Assembly (NCBI RefSeq): GCF_018271975.1
Contig: NZ_JAGUCN010000021.1
Location: forward strand, 1 to 64,000
Source of the DNA: Carboxylicivirga mesophila
GTDB taxonomy: Bacteria; Bacteroidota; Bacteroidia; Bacteroidales; Marinilabiliaceae
Reading direction: 5' to 3'
DNA: 64,000 nt
Positions 8,092 to 18,168 of this stretch are shown one piece after another; within the stretch, counting starts at the first letter, position 1, and the number at the start of each line of letters is the position of its first letter. A model generated the notes under the pieces. That model was not told the origin of the DNA. It did no database searches and worked only from the letters and a program-made list of their open reading frames with translations. A program made the position numbers and the translations under genes.

Positions 8092-8126
8092 GCGTCCTAT
8101 TTTTTGTAGGGAATATTGCGTCCTAT
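8092..8126 (+). promoter_or_regulatory. Direct repeats upstream of Ser-Gly repeat protein
   Basis: GCGTCCTAT occurs at 8092-8100 and again at 8118-8126, 26 bases apart, in the 285-base gap before the secreted repeat protein. The spacing is close to two and a half helical turns. It could be a regulator binding site; nothing else in the gap is recognisable. Confidence 0.3.
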
Positions 8127-8157
8127 ACATAAGTAAATGTTTTACCCAAAAGATACT

Positions 8158-9180
8158 ATGATGAAAGTAATTAGAAGAAGTTTTTTAGCGTTTGCAGCCG
8201 TCTTGATGCTGGTACCGGTCGTGCAGGCACAGGATGTCATTGATAAGGTGGATGAAACCTATAGTAATATTACTTCTGTGGAAGTGGAAGGCTCGTTTTG
8301 TGGTGTTCGCATAAACGGTGGCACTGGCAATGACGTGCACCTGACTGGAGAAGTAAATGGTTCAAAGCAATATGATGTCAAGATACGTCACAATGTGAGT
8401 GGTGGTACCTTACGCGTTTGGATTGACCGTCCGAATTCATTACGTAATGTAAAAGGTAAACTGGAACTGAATGTGCCGACCAATACCAATATCGATGTAG
8501 AGAACTCAAGTGGTAGTGTTTATGTCTCAAATATTGGCCAGGTAATGGTGAAGCTAGAGGCATCAAGTGGCAGTGTAAAAGCCGAAAACATAGATTCTAA
8601 CCTGACTATATCCGCTTCATCGGGAAGTATTTCAACAGCTGATATAGCTGGTGATGTGCGTGCCACTACCTCATCGGGTGGTCAAAAGCACATGGCTATT
8701 GGTGGAAGTCTGAAAGCCAAAGCTTCCAGTGGCAGCATAAAAGTAGAAGGTGTAGAAGGTGAAGCCGATGTAACGACCTCATCGGGTAGTCAGTCGGTTA
8801 GTTCTATTGGCAGTAACCTGTATGCACAAGCTTCATCGGGAAGTGTTAAAATCAGTGATGTAAGAGGCGATGTAAAAGCTGGTACATCATCAGGGGGCTT
8901 AAGCCTGAGCAATGTAACCGGTGCGGTTAACTTGTCATCTACCAGCGGCAGTCAGCGTGGCAGTAATATTAAACTGACAGGCAACTCTACCTTCAAGTCA
9001 TCATCGGGCAGTGTATCCATGGATTTGACCAACGATACCGAGGAATTAAGTTTTGCCTTAACGGCTTCATCGGGCAGCCTGAGTGCCAAGGGCAGTAGTG
9101 GACGTAAGAAACTGATCATCGATCGCGGGCCAATAAAGATAACAGGCACCAGTAGTTCAGGCAGTCAGTCATACAGATAA
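8158..9180 (+). CDS. Secreted DUF4097-like beta-solenoid protein rich in SSG repeats
   Basis: A secreted protein of 340 residues from ATG 8158 (or 339 from 8161), with signal peptide ending in VVQAQ. After a region with beta character (about 25-115), residues 120-335 carry about 13 copies of an SSGS/SSGG unit spaced about 20 residues. ASSGSVK-type and TSSGSQ-type units alternate. This is the pattern of DUF4097/DUF4098 predicted beta-helices. No C-terminal type IX sorting domain or lipobox is seen, so it may be periplasmic or surface-released. The start at 8137 would put seven polar residues ahead of the signal peptide and is less likely. Function unknown. A 15-bp terminator stem follows. Confidence 0.8.
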   Translation: MMKVIRRSFLAFAAVLMLVPVVQAQDVIDKVDETYSNITSVEVEGSFCGVRINGGTGNDVHLTGEVNGSKQYDVKIRHNVSGGTLRVWIDRPNSLRNVKGKLELNVPTNTNIDVENSSGSVYVSNIGQVMVKLEASSGSVKAENIDSNLTISASSGSISTADIAGDVRATTSSGGQKHMAIGGSLKAKASSGSIKVEGVEGEADVTTSSGSQSVSSIGSNLYAQASSGSVKISDVRGDVKAGTSSGGLSLSNVTGAVNLSSTSGSQRGSNIKLTGNSTFKSSSGSVSMDLTNDTEELSFALTASSGSLSAKGSSGRKKLIIDRGPIKITGTSSSGSQSYR

Positions 9181-9223
9181 GAAAACGGTTCAGAGGCCGG
9201 TTTTGACCGGCGATATTCAAAAT

Positions 9224-9258
9224 AAAGCCGATTAGTGAGTGCATCACTAATCGGCTTT
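9224..9258. terminator. Bidirectional terminator
   Basis: AAAGCCGATTAGTGA (9224-9238) pairs perfectly with TCACTAATCGGCTTT (9244-9258) around a 5-base loop. It lies between the convergent Ser-Gly repeat gene and the ArsC-like gene and can serve both. Confidence 0.85.
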
Positions 9259-9282
9259 TATATTTTCAAACAATATCCTGGA

Positions 9283-9624
9283 TTACAGGATGGTTTCAAT
9301 CACTTCAGTTGGGCGGCCAATAACTGCTTTGTCGCCATTGACTACAATAGGGCGCTCTATTAAACGCGGGTGCTCCAGCATGGCCAGAACCCACTCCTCG
9401 TCGGTTAGCTCCTTATCTGCAAATTCATTTTTGTACACTTCTTCGTTTTTACGAATCAAATCATGTGCACTGATGCCCAGCTTTTCTAAAATGCTTTCCA
9501 GTTCATCCGGCGTTAAAGGATCATCAAGGTATTTAAGAATTTCAAATTCAACACCTTTCTCTTCAAGCAATGCAACGCCTGCGCGGCTTTTTGAGCATCT
9601 TGGATTATGTAATATCGTAATCAT
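9283..9624 (-). CDS. ArsC/Spx-family arsenate reductase-like protein
   Basis: A 113-residue thioredoxin-fold protein of the glutaredoxin-dependent arsenate reductase (ArsC) family. The N terminus ITILHNPRCSKSR carries the single catalytic Cys followed by the CxxS-type loop. Near the C terminus, RLIERPIVVNGDKAVIGRP carries the conserved RP that lines the oxyanion site. Arsenate reduction is the family's named activity, but no other ars gene is present, so a general redox role is possible. It is 50 bases from prfB on the same strand, with prfB upstream. Confidence 0.85.
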   Translation of the reverse strand: MITILHNPRCSKSRAGVALLEEKGVEFEILKYLDDPLTPDELESILEKLGISAHDLIRKNEEVYKNEFADKELTDEEWVLAMLEHPRLIERPIVVNGDKAVIGRPTEVIETIL

Positions 9625-9674
9625 ACTTTTTGAATTTTAATGCAACTATTTAACTGTTAGGTATCAGCAATTGT

Positions 9675-10773
9675 TTAAAAAACCTCTTCGGCACCAAACT
9701 CCATCAGGTAGGCCTTGATAAAACCATCAATATCGCCATCCATTACGGCCTGTACATTGGATGTCTCGTGATTGGTACGCACATCTTTCACCAGCTTGTA
9801 TGGCTGCATCACATAAGAGCGTATTTGTGAGCCCCACTCAATCTTCTTCTTTTGTGATTCCACCTTATTTTGCTCTTCCAGTTTCTTACGCAACTCAATC
9901 TCGTACAACTGCGATTTCAGGAGGCGCATAGCGTTTTCCTTGTTGCCCAGCTGTGAGCGCGACTCGGTGTTTTCAATCACAATGCCCGATGGCGCATGTC
10001 GCAAACGCACGCCTGTTTCCACCTTGTTCACATTTTGACCACCTGCACCCCCAGAGCGGAATGTTTCCCAGGTGATATCGCTGGGATTGATGTCAATGTC
10101 AATGGAATCGTCAATTAGCGGAATAACAAATACCGATGTAAAGGACGTCATACGCTTATTGGCCGCATTAAATGGCGATAAGCGCACCAAACGGTGAACG
10201 CCATTCTCACTCTTCAGGTAACCATAGGCAAAATCGCCCTCAAACTGAAGGGTCACAGTTTTAACACCAGCCTCATCGCCCGGTTGGTAGTTCACCTCCT
10301 TAATTTTGTAATTGTGAGATTCACCCCAACGGATGTACATGCGCATCAGCATCTCTGCCCAATCCTGGCTTTCGGTGCCTCCTGCACCAGCATTGATTTT
10401 TAGTACGGCACCCATTTTATCTTCTTCGCGACGCAGCATGTTTTTCAGTTCCAGCTTTTCCAGGAGCTCTTTGCTCAGCTCGTACTGCTGGTCTACGTCA
10501 TCCGCATCAGCTTCGCCTGCTTTATGAAAATCAAATAGTACCTGTAAATCTTCAACAGCTGAGGCTACTTCCTCGTAGTCGTTTACCCAGCTTTTAAGTT
10601 CGCGCAGTTTTTTCATCTGAAGCTCTGCCTTTTGGGCATCGTTCCAGAAATCAGGAGCCTGCGAGCGCAGCTCTTCTTCTTCTATCTCAACCTTCTTACG
10701 ATCGATGTCAAAGATACCTCCTTAACGCTAACTCGCGTCCTGCTAAATCTTTAAGTATTTCTTGTGTTATCAT
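9675..10773 (-). CDS. prfB: Peptide chain release factor 2, with programmed +1 frameshift
   Basis: RF2 recognises UGA and UAA stops and releases the peptide. The gene starts at 10773 with MITQEILKDLAGRELALRRYL, meets an in-frame TGA at 10710-10708, and continues in the +1 frame (DIDRKKVEIEEEELRS...) to 9675. The fused product is 21 + 344 = 365 residues, the normal RF2 length. Key motifs are present: SPF in RLSPFNAANKRMTSF (stop-codon recognition) and GGQ in RSGGAGGQNVNKVE (peptide release). The slippage site gives RF2 autoregulation: low RF2 leaves the ribosome paused at UGA and favours the shift. Reading only the downstream frame would give a truncated 313-residue product from an internal Met. 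Confidence 0.97.
10707..10722 (-). other. prfB: prfB programmed +1 frameshift site
   Basis: On the minus strand the sequence is AGGAGG (10722-10717), TAT, CTT (10713-10711), TGA (10710-10708), C. The internal Shine-Dalgarno-like AGGAGG, 3-base spacer, CTT slippery codon and TGAC poor-termination context match the classical bacterial prfB site. The ribosome skips the T at 10710 and reads GAC. Confidence 0.95.
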
Positions 10774-10791
10774 GTTCAAAAATTAAAGACA

Positions 10792-10799
10792 CAAAGGTA
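10792..10799 (-). promoter_or_regulatory. Candidate promoter -7 box for prfB
   Basis: The minus strand reads TACCTTTG (TAnnTTTG), 18 bases before the true prfB start at 10773. Its position supports that upstream start over the internal one at 10616. The stretch 10800-10971 shows nothing else. Confidence 0.45.
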
Positions 10800-10971
10800 C
10801 TAATAGTTCTTTAGTTTCGTGTCAGTGGTCAGTAGTTTGTGGCTAGATGGCAGAGCTTAGAAATATAGAGTGGTGAAAGCTGATGTTTCCTGTTTCGGCT
10901 TTAGTGTTGTGGCGCAGATAAATTGGAATTTAGCATTTGCACAAACGTTAAACCTGGTCTCTGGCCACCCA

Positions 10972-12429
10972 TCATCGGCCGTAAACGTTTCGCTTCACAT
11001 TTTTGCAATAGCGCGAAATGTACTTAAACGCTTCGTAGTTGCCCAGCTTACCCGCTTTATCCCAGTCGTAACAGGCTTTTTGATGCAGGCCAATGTTATA
11101 GTGGGCCACCCCGCGGTTAAACCAGGCGTGCACATCTTTTATATCCCGTTCAATGGCCAGGTCAAAGTCTCTGATGGCCGGCAGGTAATCCTGCTTAGAA
11201 AAGAAGATGGTGCCTCTGATTGAATAGATACCCGGCAAATCGGGATCCAGGTAGATGGTTTTGTCAATATCCTCCAGTGTGGCTTCTTCATCAGACGAAT
11301 GCCGGAGACGCAGGCGGGCTCTTTCGTAATAGGCTTCGGCCAGCAGTGAGTCGGCATCAATGGCAGCCGTAAACCAGTCGAAGGCTGTTCGTACATCGTT
11401 GTTATTCTCAAGGTTGAGTTTAGCCAACTGGCAGATGGCAGGTCCGAAATCTACCTTATTATCAAGGCACAGCTCCAGATTGATGCGTGCTTCATTATCT
11501 TTCTCAACTGCCAAATCAAACAAGCTTTTAAAATAGTATTGCAGGAAGCCATGGGGGTTAAGCTCCTGACAGATGTCCATATCTTCGCGGCTGCCCACCA
11601 GGTTCTGGTAATGATAGCGGGCATAAGCTCTTAAGCAAAACGCCTGATCATCCTCAGGGTAAAGACGGATGTATTTACTTAGGTTTTTAGCCGCCTCAAT
11701 GTATTGCTGGCAGGTTATATTGAGCAAAGACTGACTGAACAGTGGATTCAGAACATCACGTTTTTCCTTGTAAAATGTATTGTTTTTAACAGGCTGATTA
11801 ATATTCACCCAGTTGGAATCATTGAGCAGGTAGGTATTGTAAAGTAATTTATGCATGCCATTGCGCGACATGTTAATAATTCCGCATAATTGGCCTTTGT
11901 TGTTGATGGCAGGTGCTCCGGCTGAGCGGGTATTATATTCACCGCTAATAATGCCTGCCCGGGATAGATATGGGAAAAAAGCCAAATCGTTAACAGGGGC
12001 CAGGGTCATGCCATCTTCCGATTCAAGTGGGTGAGTGAAGAACAGTAGTTCCTCATTTTGCTTAAAAGACTGCTTGGCCGGAAGTAGAAAGTTGAAGGTT
12101 TTTTGACGGTTCTGTTCTATCTTAATCAACGCCATATTGGTTGGCGGATGAATAGAAACAATGCGCTCCACCTCAAATGTTTTTCCACTGCGTAAGGTTA
12201 CTACGGCTGAGTCGGCCTTCTCAAAAATATAGCCCATGGTAATAGCCAGTCCATCGCTGCTTAGGAGAAAACCGGATACAGTACCCGTTTGTAGCCTGGC
12301 ACTGTTATAGGCCCGTGCTTCAAATACAGCCTTTTCGGTACTGTTGATAATGTCTACAATCGATTGGGCATTCAACACAAAAGGCCATATCAGCGATAGT
12401 AATAGTATTTTGAGTTTGGTCGTGGTCAT
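10972..12429 (-). CDS. Secreted trypsin-like pseudo-protease with TPR repeats
   Basis: A 485-residue exported protein (signal peptide ending PFVLNAQ near residue 22). Residues about 25-200 resemble an HtrA-type protease fold: GTVSGFLLSSDGLAITMGY, NMALIKIEQ and RSAGAPAINNKGQLCGIIN. In the last motif the GNSGG nucleophile Ser aligns with Ala, and the His and Asp positions are also not conserved, so catalysis is unlikely. Residues about 230-480 hold tetratricopeptide repeats (for example AYYERARLRLRH, YSIRGTIFFSKQDYLPAIRDF and AWFNRGVAHYNIGLHQKACYDW), typical protein-binding scaffolds. It likely acts as a periplasmic binding or assembly factor. A TAnnTTTG box lies 23 bases before the start. Confidence 0.8.
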   Translation of the reverse strand: MTTTKLKILLLSLIWPFVLNAQSIVDIINSTEKAVFEARAYNSARLQTGTVSGFLLSSDGLAITMGYIFEKADSAVVTLRSGKTFEVERIVSIHPPTNMALIKIEQNRQKTFNFLLPAKQSFKQNEELLFFTHPLESEDGMTLAPVNDLAFFPYLSRAGIISGEYNTRSAGAPAINNKGQLCGIINMSRNGMHKLLYNTYLLNDSNWVNINQPVKNNTFYKEKRDVLNPLFSQSLLNITCQQYIEAAKNLSKYIRLYPEDDQAFCLRAYARYHYQNLVGSREDMDICQELNPHGFLQYYFKSLFDLAVEKDNEARINLELCLDNKVDFGPAICQLAKLNLENNNDVRTAFDWFTAAIDADSLLAEAYYERARLRLRHSSDEEATLEDIDKTIYLDPDLPGIYSIRGTIFFSKQDYLPAIRDFDLAIERDIKDVHAWFNRGVAHYNIGLHQKACYDWDKAGKLGNYEAFKYISRYCKNVKRNVYGR

Positions 12430-12451
12430 TGATGATTTTGATTAGTCTCTT

Positions 12452-12459
12452 CAAAAGTA
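12452..12459 (-). promoter_or_regulatory. Candidate promoter -7 box for TPR pseudo-protease gene
   Basis: The minus strand reads TACTTTTG (TAnnTTTG), 23 bases before the start codon at 12429. Confidence 0.45.
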
Positions 12460-12576
12460 ACAAAATTGACGTTTATTGGTTGATTCTCAAATTAAGAAGA
12501 TGAACACCTATTGCGCTTATCTGCCCGTGCATGCTACTTCATGGCTGTTTATTGTCTTATTGGAAAAAAATTATCG

Positions 12577-12584
12577 TAATTTTG
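12577..12584 (+). promoter_or_regulatory. Candidate promoter -7 box for metH
   Basis: TAATTTTG matches TAnnTTTG and would give a leader of about 125 bases before the metH ATG at 12717. The leader was searched by eye for cobalamin or S-adenosylmethionine riboswitch motifs and none was recognised. Confidence 0.35.
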
Positions 12585-12716
12585 CTTGTTCAGGTCTAAC
12601 TATTTAAGATATTGGATTGTTAGGTAATCTGATAACAATTGACTGCTCTTAAGAGTTGAAGTTAAAACCATATACCATAAAACATTAACCACATTTTTCA
12701 AATTGATAAGATCAAT

Positions 12717-15700
12717 ATGACGCGAACAGAATTGTTGTATAAGGTCATTAAAGAACGTGTATTGCTTCTTGATGGCGCCATGGGAAGCCTTATTCAGACC
12801 TATAAACTGGAGGAAGATGATTACAGGGGCGAACGCTTTAAGCATCACCACATGCCCATCAAAGGAAATAATGATATCCTTTCATTGTCCAGACCTGATA
12901 TAATTAAAGAAATTCATGCCAAATACCTGGAGGCTGGATCTGATATCATTGAAACCAATACATTTAATGCAACGTCTATTTCACAGGCCGACTATGACAT
13001 GCAGGAGGCCGTGTGGGATATTAACTTCGAATCGGCACGTATTGCACGTGAAGTGGCGGATGAATACACAGCCAAAAATCCGGATAAGCCTCGTTTTGTT
13101 TGTGGGTCCATTGGTCCGCTGAATAAAGCACTGTCGTTATCACCCGATGTGAATAATCCGGGCTACCGTTCAACCAGCTTTGATGAGGTAAAGGAAGCTT
13201 ATAAAGAGCAGGTGAGAGCGCTGATTAAGGGCGGGTCTGACCTGTTGATGATAGAAACCGTTTTTGACACACTAAATGCCAAAGCGGCTCTGTTTGCCAT
13301 TGATGAAGTGTTTGAAGAGGAAGCTTGTAAGTTGCCAATTATGGTATCAGGTACTATTACTGATGCCAGTGGACGTACCTTATCAGGTCAGACTTTGCAG
13401 GCGTTTATCGATTCTATTTCGCATATGGATATTCTCAGTATCGGTCTTAACTGCTCATTGGGTGCTGAGGAGCTGGAACCATATGTAACCGAGCTGTCCA
13501 AGAATGCCCCTTTCTATATAAGTACACACCCCAATGCCGGTTTGCCCAATCAGTTTGGTGAATATGACCAAACCCCCAATCAGATGTCTGCGTTGGTAGA
13601 GCACTGGATGGCCGATGGTAAAGTTAATATTATTGGTGGCTGCTGCGGAACAACACCCGAACACATTGCGGCGATGGCTAAGGTGGCTGCCAGGTATAAC
13701 GGGCACCAGAAAGTACAGCCTCCAACCATCACTCATTTAAGTGGTTTGGAATCGTTGCAGATGCGTAAAGATGCCAATTTTGTGAATATTGGTGAGCGCT
13801 GTAATGTGGCGGGCTCTCGCAAGTTTTTGCGCTTAATCAAAGAAAAGCAATACGAAGAGGCGGTTGATATAGCCCGTCATCAGGTAGAAAATGGCGCCCA
13901 GATAGTGGATGTGAACATGGATGATGCCATGTTGGATGCCAAAGAGGAGATGGTCACTTTCCTCAATATGCTCATGTCTGATCCGGATGTATCCAAAGTA
14001 CCGGTGATGGTGGATTCATCTAAATTCGAGGTGATAGAAGCCGGTCTGAAGTGTCTGCAGGGTAAGTCTGTGGTGAATAGCATCAGCCTTAAAGAAGGGG
14101 AAGAGCCGTTTTTAGAGCATGCCCGTATCATCAAAAAGTACGGAGCAGCAGTGGTGGTCATGGCTTTTGATGAAAAGGGTCAGGCCGATACCTTTGAACG
14201 TCGTAAAGAAATATGTGGAAGAGCATACAGGCTATTAACAGAAAAGGTCAACTTTCCGCCACAGGATATTATTTTTGACCCCAATGTGTTGGCCATTGCC
14301 ACAGGTATAGAGGAGCACAATAATTATGCAGTTGATTTCATCAAAACCTGTAAGTGGATAAAAGAGAACCTGCCACATGCACATATCAGTGGAGGTATCA
14401 GCAACCTGTCTTTTTCGTTCAGAGGGAATAATGTGGTACGTGAGGCCATCCACTCGGTATTTTTATATTATGCTATCCAGGAAGGCCTGGATATGGGAAT
14501 TGTGAACCCGGCCATGCTGCAGGTTTACGATGATATACCCAAAGAACTGCTGGCATATGTTGAAGATGTGGTGTTGAATAAACGCAGTGATGCTACTGAT
14601 CGTCTGGTGGAGTATGCCGAGCAAATTAAAAATACGCAACAGACCGAAGGCGAAATCCAACAAGCTGCCTGGCGCGAAGGAACACTGGAAGAACGCCTGA
14701 GTCATTGTCTGGTGAAAGGTATCAGCGATTATCTGGATGTGGATATTGCCGAGGCCCTGGAAAAGTATCCAACAGCACTCGATATTATTGAGCAGCCGCT
14801 CATGGACGGCATGAATGTGGTGGGCGAGCTCTTTGGAAGTGGCAAGATGTTTTTGCCTCAGGTGGTAAAAACAGCACGCGTAATGAAAAAAGCTGTTGCT
14901 ATTCTTCAACCAATTATTGAAGAGGAAAAAGCCTCAACCGGAGGTGCTAAAACCAATGGGAAAATAGTAATGGCCACCGTTAAAGGTGATGTACACGATA
15001 TTGGTAAAAATATTGTGGGCGTTATTTTAGGATGTAACAATTATGAGGTGATTGATTTGGGGGTGATGGTGCCCACCGAAGAGATTTTGAAGAAAGCCAT
15101 TGAGCATGGCGCTGATATCATAGGGCTGAGTGGTTTGATTACACCTTCGCTGGAAGAAATGGTGACGGTAGCTAAAGAAATGAAACGTAATAGTTTCAAT
15201 ATTCCTTTGCTGATAGGTGGTGCTACCACGTCAAAAATACATACCGCTGTTAAAATTGAGCCTGAGTATGACAATCCGGTAGTGCATGTGAAAGATGCCT
15301 CAAAAAGTGCACAGGTGGTGAGCGCCTTATTATCTGCCAAAGAGAAGGATAACTTTGTGCAGCAGGTTAAGCATGAATATGCAGGCCTTCGAGAGCGAAA
15401 TGCGAGTAAGAAAACAATTAAGCTGATGCCAATAGAAGAGGCACGTGCCCGAAAGCATCAGATTGACTGGTCTAATACAATAACGCCACTACCGGCAGAG
15501 GCTGGTGTGCGTGTATTGGAAGACTATCCGATAAGTGAGATTCGTAAATTTATTGATTGGACATTCTTTTACCAGGCTTGGCGTTTAACCGGTAACTACG
15601 ACCATATGGAGTCGGTGGTTGATAAGGCTTCAAAAGCCAAATGGCTGGAGCGTTACCGTACCGATGATGCTAAAGCTAAAGCAGAAGAAGCATTAAAGCT

Positions 15701-16454
15701 GTATCGTGATTCACAAGCTATGCTCGATAGGATAGAGCAAGAGCATATGCTGCAGGCTAATGCGGTGTTTGGTATATTTCCGGCTAATAGCGTAGGCGAT
15801 GATATAGAAGTATATACGGATGAGTCGCGTCAGGAAGTTATGGCCACTTTCCACCATCTTAGAGAACAGCAGGATAAACCCGGCAAAAAGGTATTCCACT
15901 GTTTGAGCGATTACGTGGCACCTAAAGAAAGCAAGCGCTTCGACCATATTGGTGGGTTTGCCGTAACGGCTGGTGTTGGTATCGAAAAATGGCTGGAGCA
16001 GTTTGAAGCTGATCATGATGATTACAGCAGTATCCTGTTAAAATCATTGGCCGACCGATTAGCCGAAGCTTTTGCCGAGTTGTTGCATTATCGCATCAGA
16101 ACAGAGTTTTGGGGTTATGCGCCTGAGGAGGTCATCGACCATGAGAACCTGATTCGTGAGCGTTACAGGGGTATTCGCCCCGCGCTTGGCTATCCTGCTT
16201 GTCCCGATCACAGCGAGAAGCGCACGCTTTTTGACCTGCTGCAGGCCGAAGAAAATGCCGGCATTACCTTAACTGAGCATTACAGCATGTATCCTAATGC
16301 GTCGGTGAGTGGTATTTACCTGGCGCACCCCGATGCCATCTATTTTGGTTTGGGTAAGATTGGTAAAGATCAGGTGCAGGATGTGGCCCGTCGAAAAGGC
16401 TGCACTGCTGAAGAAGTAGAGAAGTGGATTCCTTTAAATCTGGAGTATAAGTAA
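12717..16454 (+). CDS. metH: Cobalamin-dependent methionine synthase
   Basis: A complete 1245-residue MetH, which moves the methyl of 5-methyltetrahydrofolate to homocysteine through methylcobalamin. Domains in order: homocysteine/zinc domain (about 1-330; zinc Cys in [10 protein letters not shown] and [10 protein letters not shown]), folate-binding domain (about 350-620; [30 protein letters not shown]), cobalamin cap and Rossmann domain (about 650-900; [14 protein letters not shown] with the axial His near 757), and the reactivation domain that binds S-adenosylmethionine (about 930-1235; [14 protein letters not shown]). All key motifs are intact. metF follows 98 bases downstream, giving a folate-methyl supply and use pair. 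Cytosolic. Confidence 0.98.
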   Translation: MTRTELLYKVIKERVLLLDGAMGSLIQTYKLEEDDYRGERFKHHHMPIKGNNDILSLSRPDIIKEIHAKYLEAGSDIIETNTFNATSISQADYDMQEAVWDINFESARIAREVADEYTAKNPDKPRFVCGSIGPLNKALSLSPDVNNPGYRSTSFDEVKEAYKEQVRALIKGGSDLLMIETVFDTLNAKAALFAIDEVFEEEACKLPIMVSGTITDASGRTLSGQTLQAFIDSISHMDILSIGLNCSLGAEELEPYVTELSKNAPFYISTHPNAGLPNQFGEYDQTPNQMSALVEHWMADGKVNIIGGCCGTTPEHIAAMAKVAARYNGHQKVQPPTITHLSGLESLQMRKDANFVNIGERCNVAGSRKFLRLIKEKQYEEAVDIARHQVENGAQIVDVNMDDAMLDAKEEMVTFLNMLMSDPDVSKVPVMVDSSKFEVIEAGLKCLQGKSVVNSISLKEGEEPFLEHARIIKKYGAAVVVMAFDEKGQADTFERRKEICGRAYRLLTEKVNFPPQDIIFDPNVLAIATGIEEHNNYAVDFIKTCKWIKENLPHAHISGGISNLSFSFRGNNVVREAIHSVFLYYAIQEGLDMGIVNPAMLQVYDDIPKELLAYVEDVVLNKRSDATDRLVEYAEQIKNTQQTEGEIQQAAWREGTLEERLSHCLVKGISDYLDVDIAEALEKYPTALDIIEQPLMDGMNVVGELFGSGKMFLPQVVKTARVMKKAVAILQPIIEEEKASTGGAKTNGKIVMATVKGDVHDIGKNIVGVILGCNNYEVIDLGVMVPTEEILKKAIEHGADIIGLSGLITPSLEEMVTVAKEMKRNSFNIPLLIGGATTSKIHTAVKIEPEYDNPVVHVKDASKSAQVVSALLSAKEKDNFVQQVKHEYAGLRERNASKKTIKLMPIEEARARKHQIDWSNTITPLPAEAGVRVLEDYPISEIRKFIDWTFFYQAWRLTGNYDHMESVVDKASKAKWLERYRTDDAKAKAEEALKLYRDSQAMLDRIEQEHMLQANAVFGIFPANSVGDDIEVYTDESRQEVMATFHHLREQQDKPGKKVFHCLSDYVAPKESKRFDHIGGFAVTAGVGIEKWLEQFEADHDDYSSILLKSLADRLAEAFAELLHYRIRTEFWGYAPEEVIDHENLIRERYRGIRPALGYPACPDHSEKRTLFDLLQAEENAGITLTEHYSMYPNASVSGIYLAHPDAIYFGLGKIGKDQVQDVARRKGCTAEEVEKWIPLNLEYK

Positions 16455-16552
16455 CAATTAGGTGTTGAATCGGATATTTGTTGATTTGAAGACTTTGGTT
16501 TGCAAATCAACAAATGTCCAAATCAACGATTCAACTAATCACCATTGATAGA

Positions 16553-17506
16553 ATGACTGTAGCAGAACAAATAAAATCAACCACTAAAACCGGCTTTTCC
16601 TTTGAACTACTACCACCACTCAAAGGCAATAGTATTGACAAAGTATTTAATACCATTGAGCAACTAAAAGCGTTTAACCCGCTCTATATAAATATCACGT
16701 CGCACAGGGATGAGATGCAGTATAAAGATACTGCCAATGGGCTGTATGAGCGGCGCGTGATTCGTAAACGACCAGGTACTGTAGCCGTGGCAGCATCAAT
16801 CCAGCATAGTTACGGCATTAAGGTTGTACCACACATCATATGCAGTGGTTTTACAAAAAGTGAGACCGAGTACGCTTTGATTGACCTCAATTTTCTGGGA
16901 ATTCATGATGTTTTATTGTTGAGGGGTGATAATTCCAATAAAGCGCGATTTGCTTCCACATCAGAGGAAAGTAATAATTATGCGCTTGATTTGGTCAATC
17001 AGGTGAATGAATTAAATGCCGGACAGTTTCTGGATGGCACATTACTCGATGCATTTGATACGCCTTTTAGTTATGGTGTGGCCGGTTATCCTGAGAAGCA
17101 TGAGGAGGCTCCTAATATGGAATCTGACCTGTACTGGTTAAAACAGAAAGTTGACGCTGGTGCTGAGTACATAGTTACCCAAATGTTCTTTGATAATAGT
17201 AAGTACTTTGAGTTTGTTAAGAGAGCTCGTGCAATGGGCATAACGGTTCCTATTATCCCCGGTTTAAAGCCTGTTACGTTAATGAACCAGCTTACGGTGC
17301 TGCCAAAAATTTTTCACGTGGATATCCCGGAGGATTTTGCCAAAGAAATCAGGAAATGTAAAAATAATGATGAGGTGAAACAGGTAGGGGTAGAGTGGTG
17401 TATTCAGCAGGCAAAAGAACTGATACAGCATAATGTACCTATTCTGCATTTTTACACCATGATGGCCACAGCAAGTACCCGCAAGGTGGCGGAGGCTATC
17501 TATTAA
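16553..17506 (+). CDS. metF: Methylenetetrahydrofolate reductase
   Basis: A 317-residue FAD enzyme that reduces 5,10-methylenetetrahydrofolate to the 5-methyl form used by MetH. The start at 16553 (MTVAEQIKSTTKTGFSFELLPPLKG) places the family motif FSFELLPP at residue 16; an ATG at 16514 would add 13 unrelated residues. Other motifs: YINITSHRDE near residue 48, DVLLLRGDN near 120, FSYGVAGYPEKHEEAPN near 175, and GAEYIVTQMFFDN near 210. Full length for a catalytic-domain-only MetF. It lies directly after metH, consistent with one operon. Confidence 0.95.
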   Translation: MTVAEQIKSTTKTGFSFELLPPLKGNSIDKVFNTIEQLKAFNPLYINITSHRDEMQYKDTANGLYERRVIRKRPGTVAVAASIQHSYGIKVVPHIICSGFTKSETEYALIDLNFLGIHDVLLLRGDNSNKARFASTSEESNNYALDLVNQVNELNAGQFLDGTLLDAFDTPFSYGVAGYPEKHEEAPNMESDLYWLKQKVDAGAEYIVTQMFFDNSKYFEFVKRARAMGITVPIIPGLKPVTLMNQLTVLPKIFHVDIPEDFAKEIRKCKNNDEVKQVGVEWCIQQAKELIQHNVPILHFYTMMATASTRKVAEAIY

Positions 17507-17553
17507 GGGAATTACCTTTATTTTAATTGACCATTTAACATCAAAATATCAGG

Positions 17554-18168
17554 ATGAAGAAATTAGTAACATTAACAAGTGTGGCAATAATGATAGTCAC
17601 ACTGGCTTGTCAGTCGACGGCCAAAAAGGATAAACAAAAGGAAAGTCAGTCAATTCAGGAAACAGAAGAGCAGGCAGTAACGGAAAGTATCAATATGCCA
17701 GCTTATTTTCAGGCTGCTTTGGAGGGCGATTTAGATAAAGTCAAGGAAGCAATCGGCAATGGCATTAATATCAATGCGATGGACGAAAATCAGCACAGTG
17801 CTTTAATGCTGGCCGCTTATAACGGACATCACCACATTGTTTCAGTATTGCTTGAAAATGGAGCTGAGGTTGATGCTGTAGATGGCATGAACCGCACGGC
17901 GCTGATGTTTGCCTCTACCGGTCCTTTTACACAAGCTGTCGAAGTGTTGATACAAGCCGGAGCCAATGTGAATGCCACAGATAATGAGGAGCAGTGGACA
18001 CCCGTGATGATGGCGGCTTCAGAAGGTCAGCTGGAAGTTGTTAAGCTATTGGTAGCTAACGGAGCCGATCTTTCCATGGTGGATGTGGATGGTGAATCGT
18101 CACTGGATTTTGCCCAATCAAAAGGCCACCAGGAAGTGGTAGCCTATATTCAATCGCAAGTGAAATAA
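17554..18168 (+). CDS. Ankyrin-repeat lipoprotein
   Basis: A 204-residue predicted lipoprotein (MKKLVTLTSVAIMIVTLAC, lipidated Cys19), followed by a short charged linker and about four ankyrin repeats from residue 48 to the end. Repeat hallmarks include NQHSALMLAAYNGHHHIVSVLL, NRTALMFAS, WTPVMMAASEGQLEVVKLLVANGAD and GESSLDFAQSKGHQEVV. It presumably binds a protein partner at the membrane surface; the partner is unknown. It ends at base 18168, immediately abutting the stop codon of the convergent glycosyltransferase at 18169, so neither gene has a separate terminator in the gap. Confidence 0.88.
   Translation: MKKLVTLTSVAIMIVTLACQSTAKKDKQKESQSIQETEEQAVTESINMPAYFQAALEGDLDKVKEAIGNGININAMDENQHSALMLAAYNGHHHIVSVLLENGAEVDAVDGMNRTALMFASTGPFTQAVEVLIQAGANVNATDNEEQWTPVMMAASEGQLEVVKLLVANGADLSMVDVDGESSLDFAQSKGHQEVVAYIQSQVK

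Noticed and set aside
10617-10773. Frame break before the 313-residue RF2 frame as an assembly error or pseudogene
   Set aside because: The break is exactly the conserved AGGAGG-TAT-CTT-TGA-C recoding site, and the fused product has normal RF2 length.
12430-12716. Cobalamin or S-adenosylmethionine riboswitch in the metH leader
   Set aside because: No cobalamin-box or S-adenosylmethionine aptamer core was recognised by eye. A covariance-model scan would decide.
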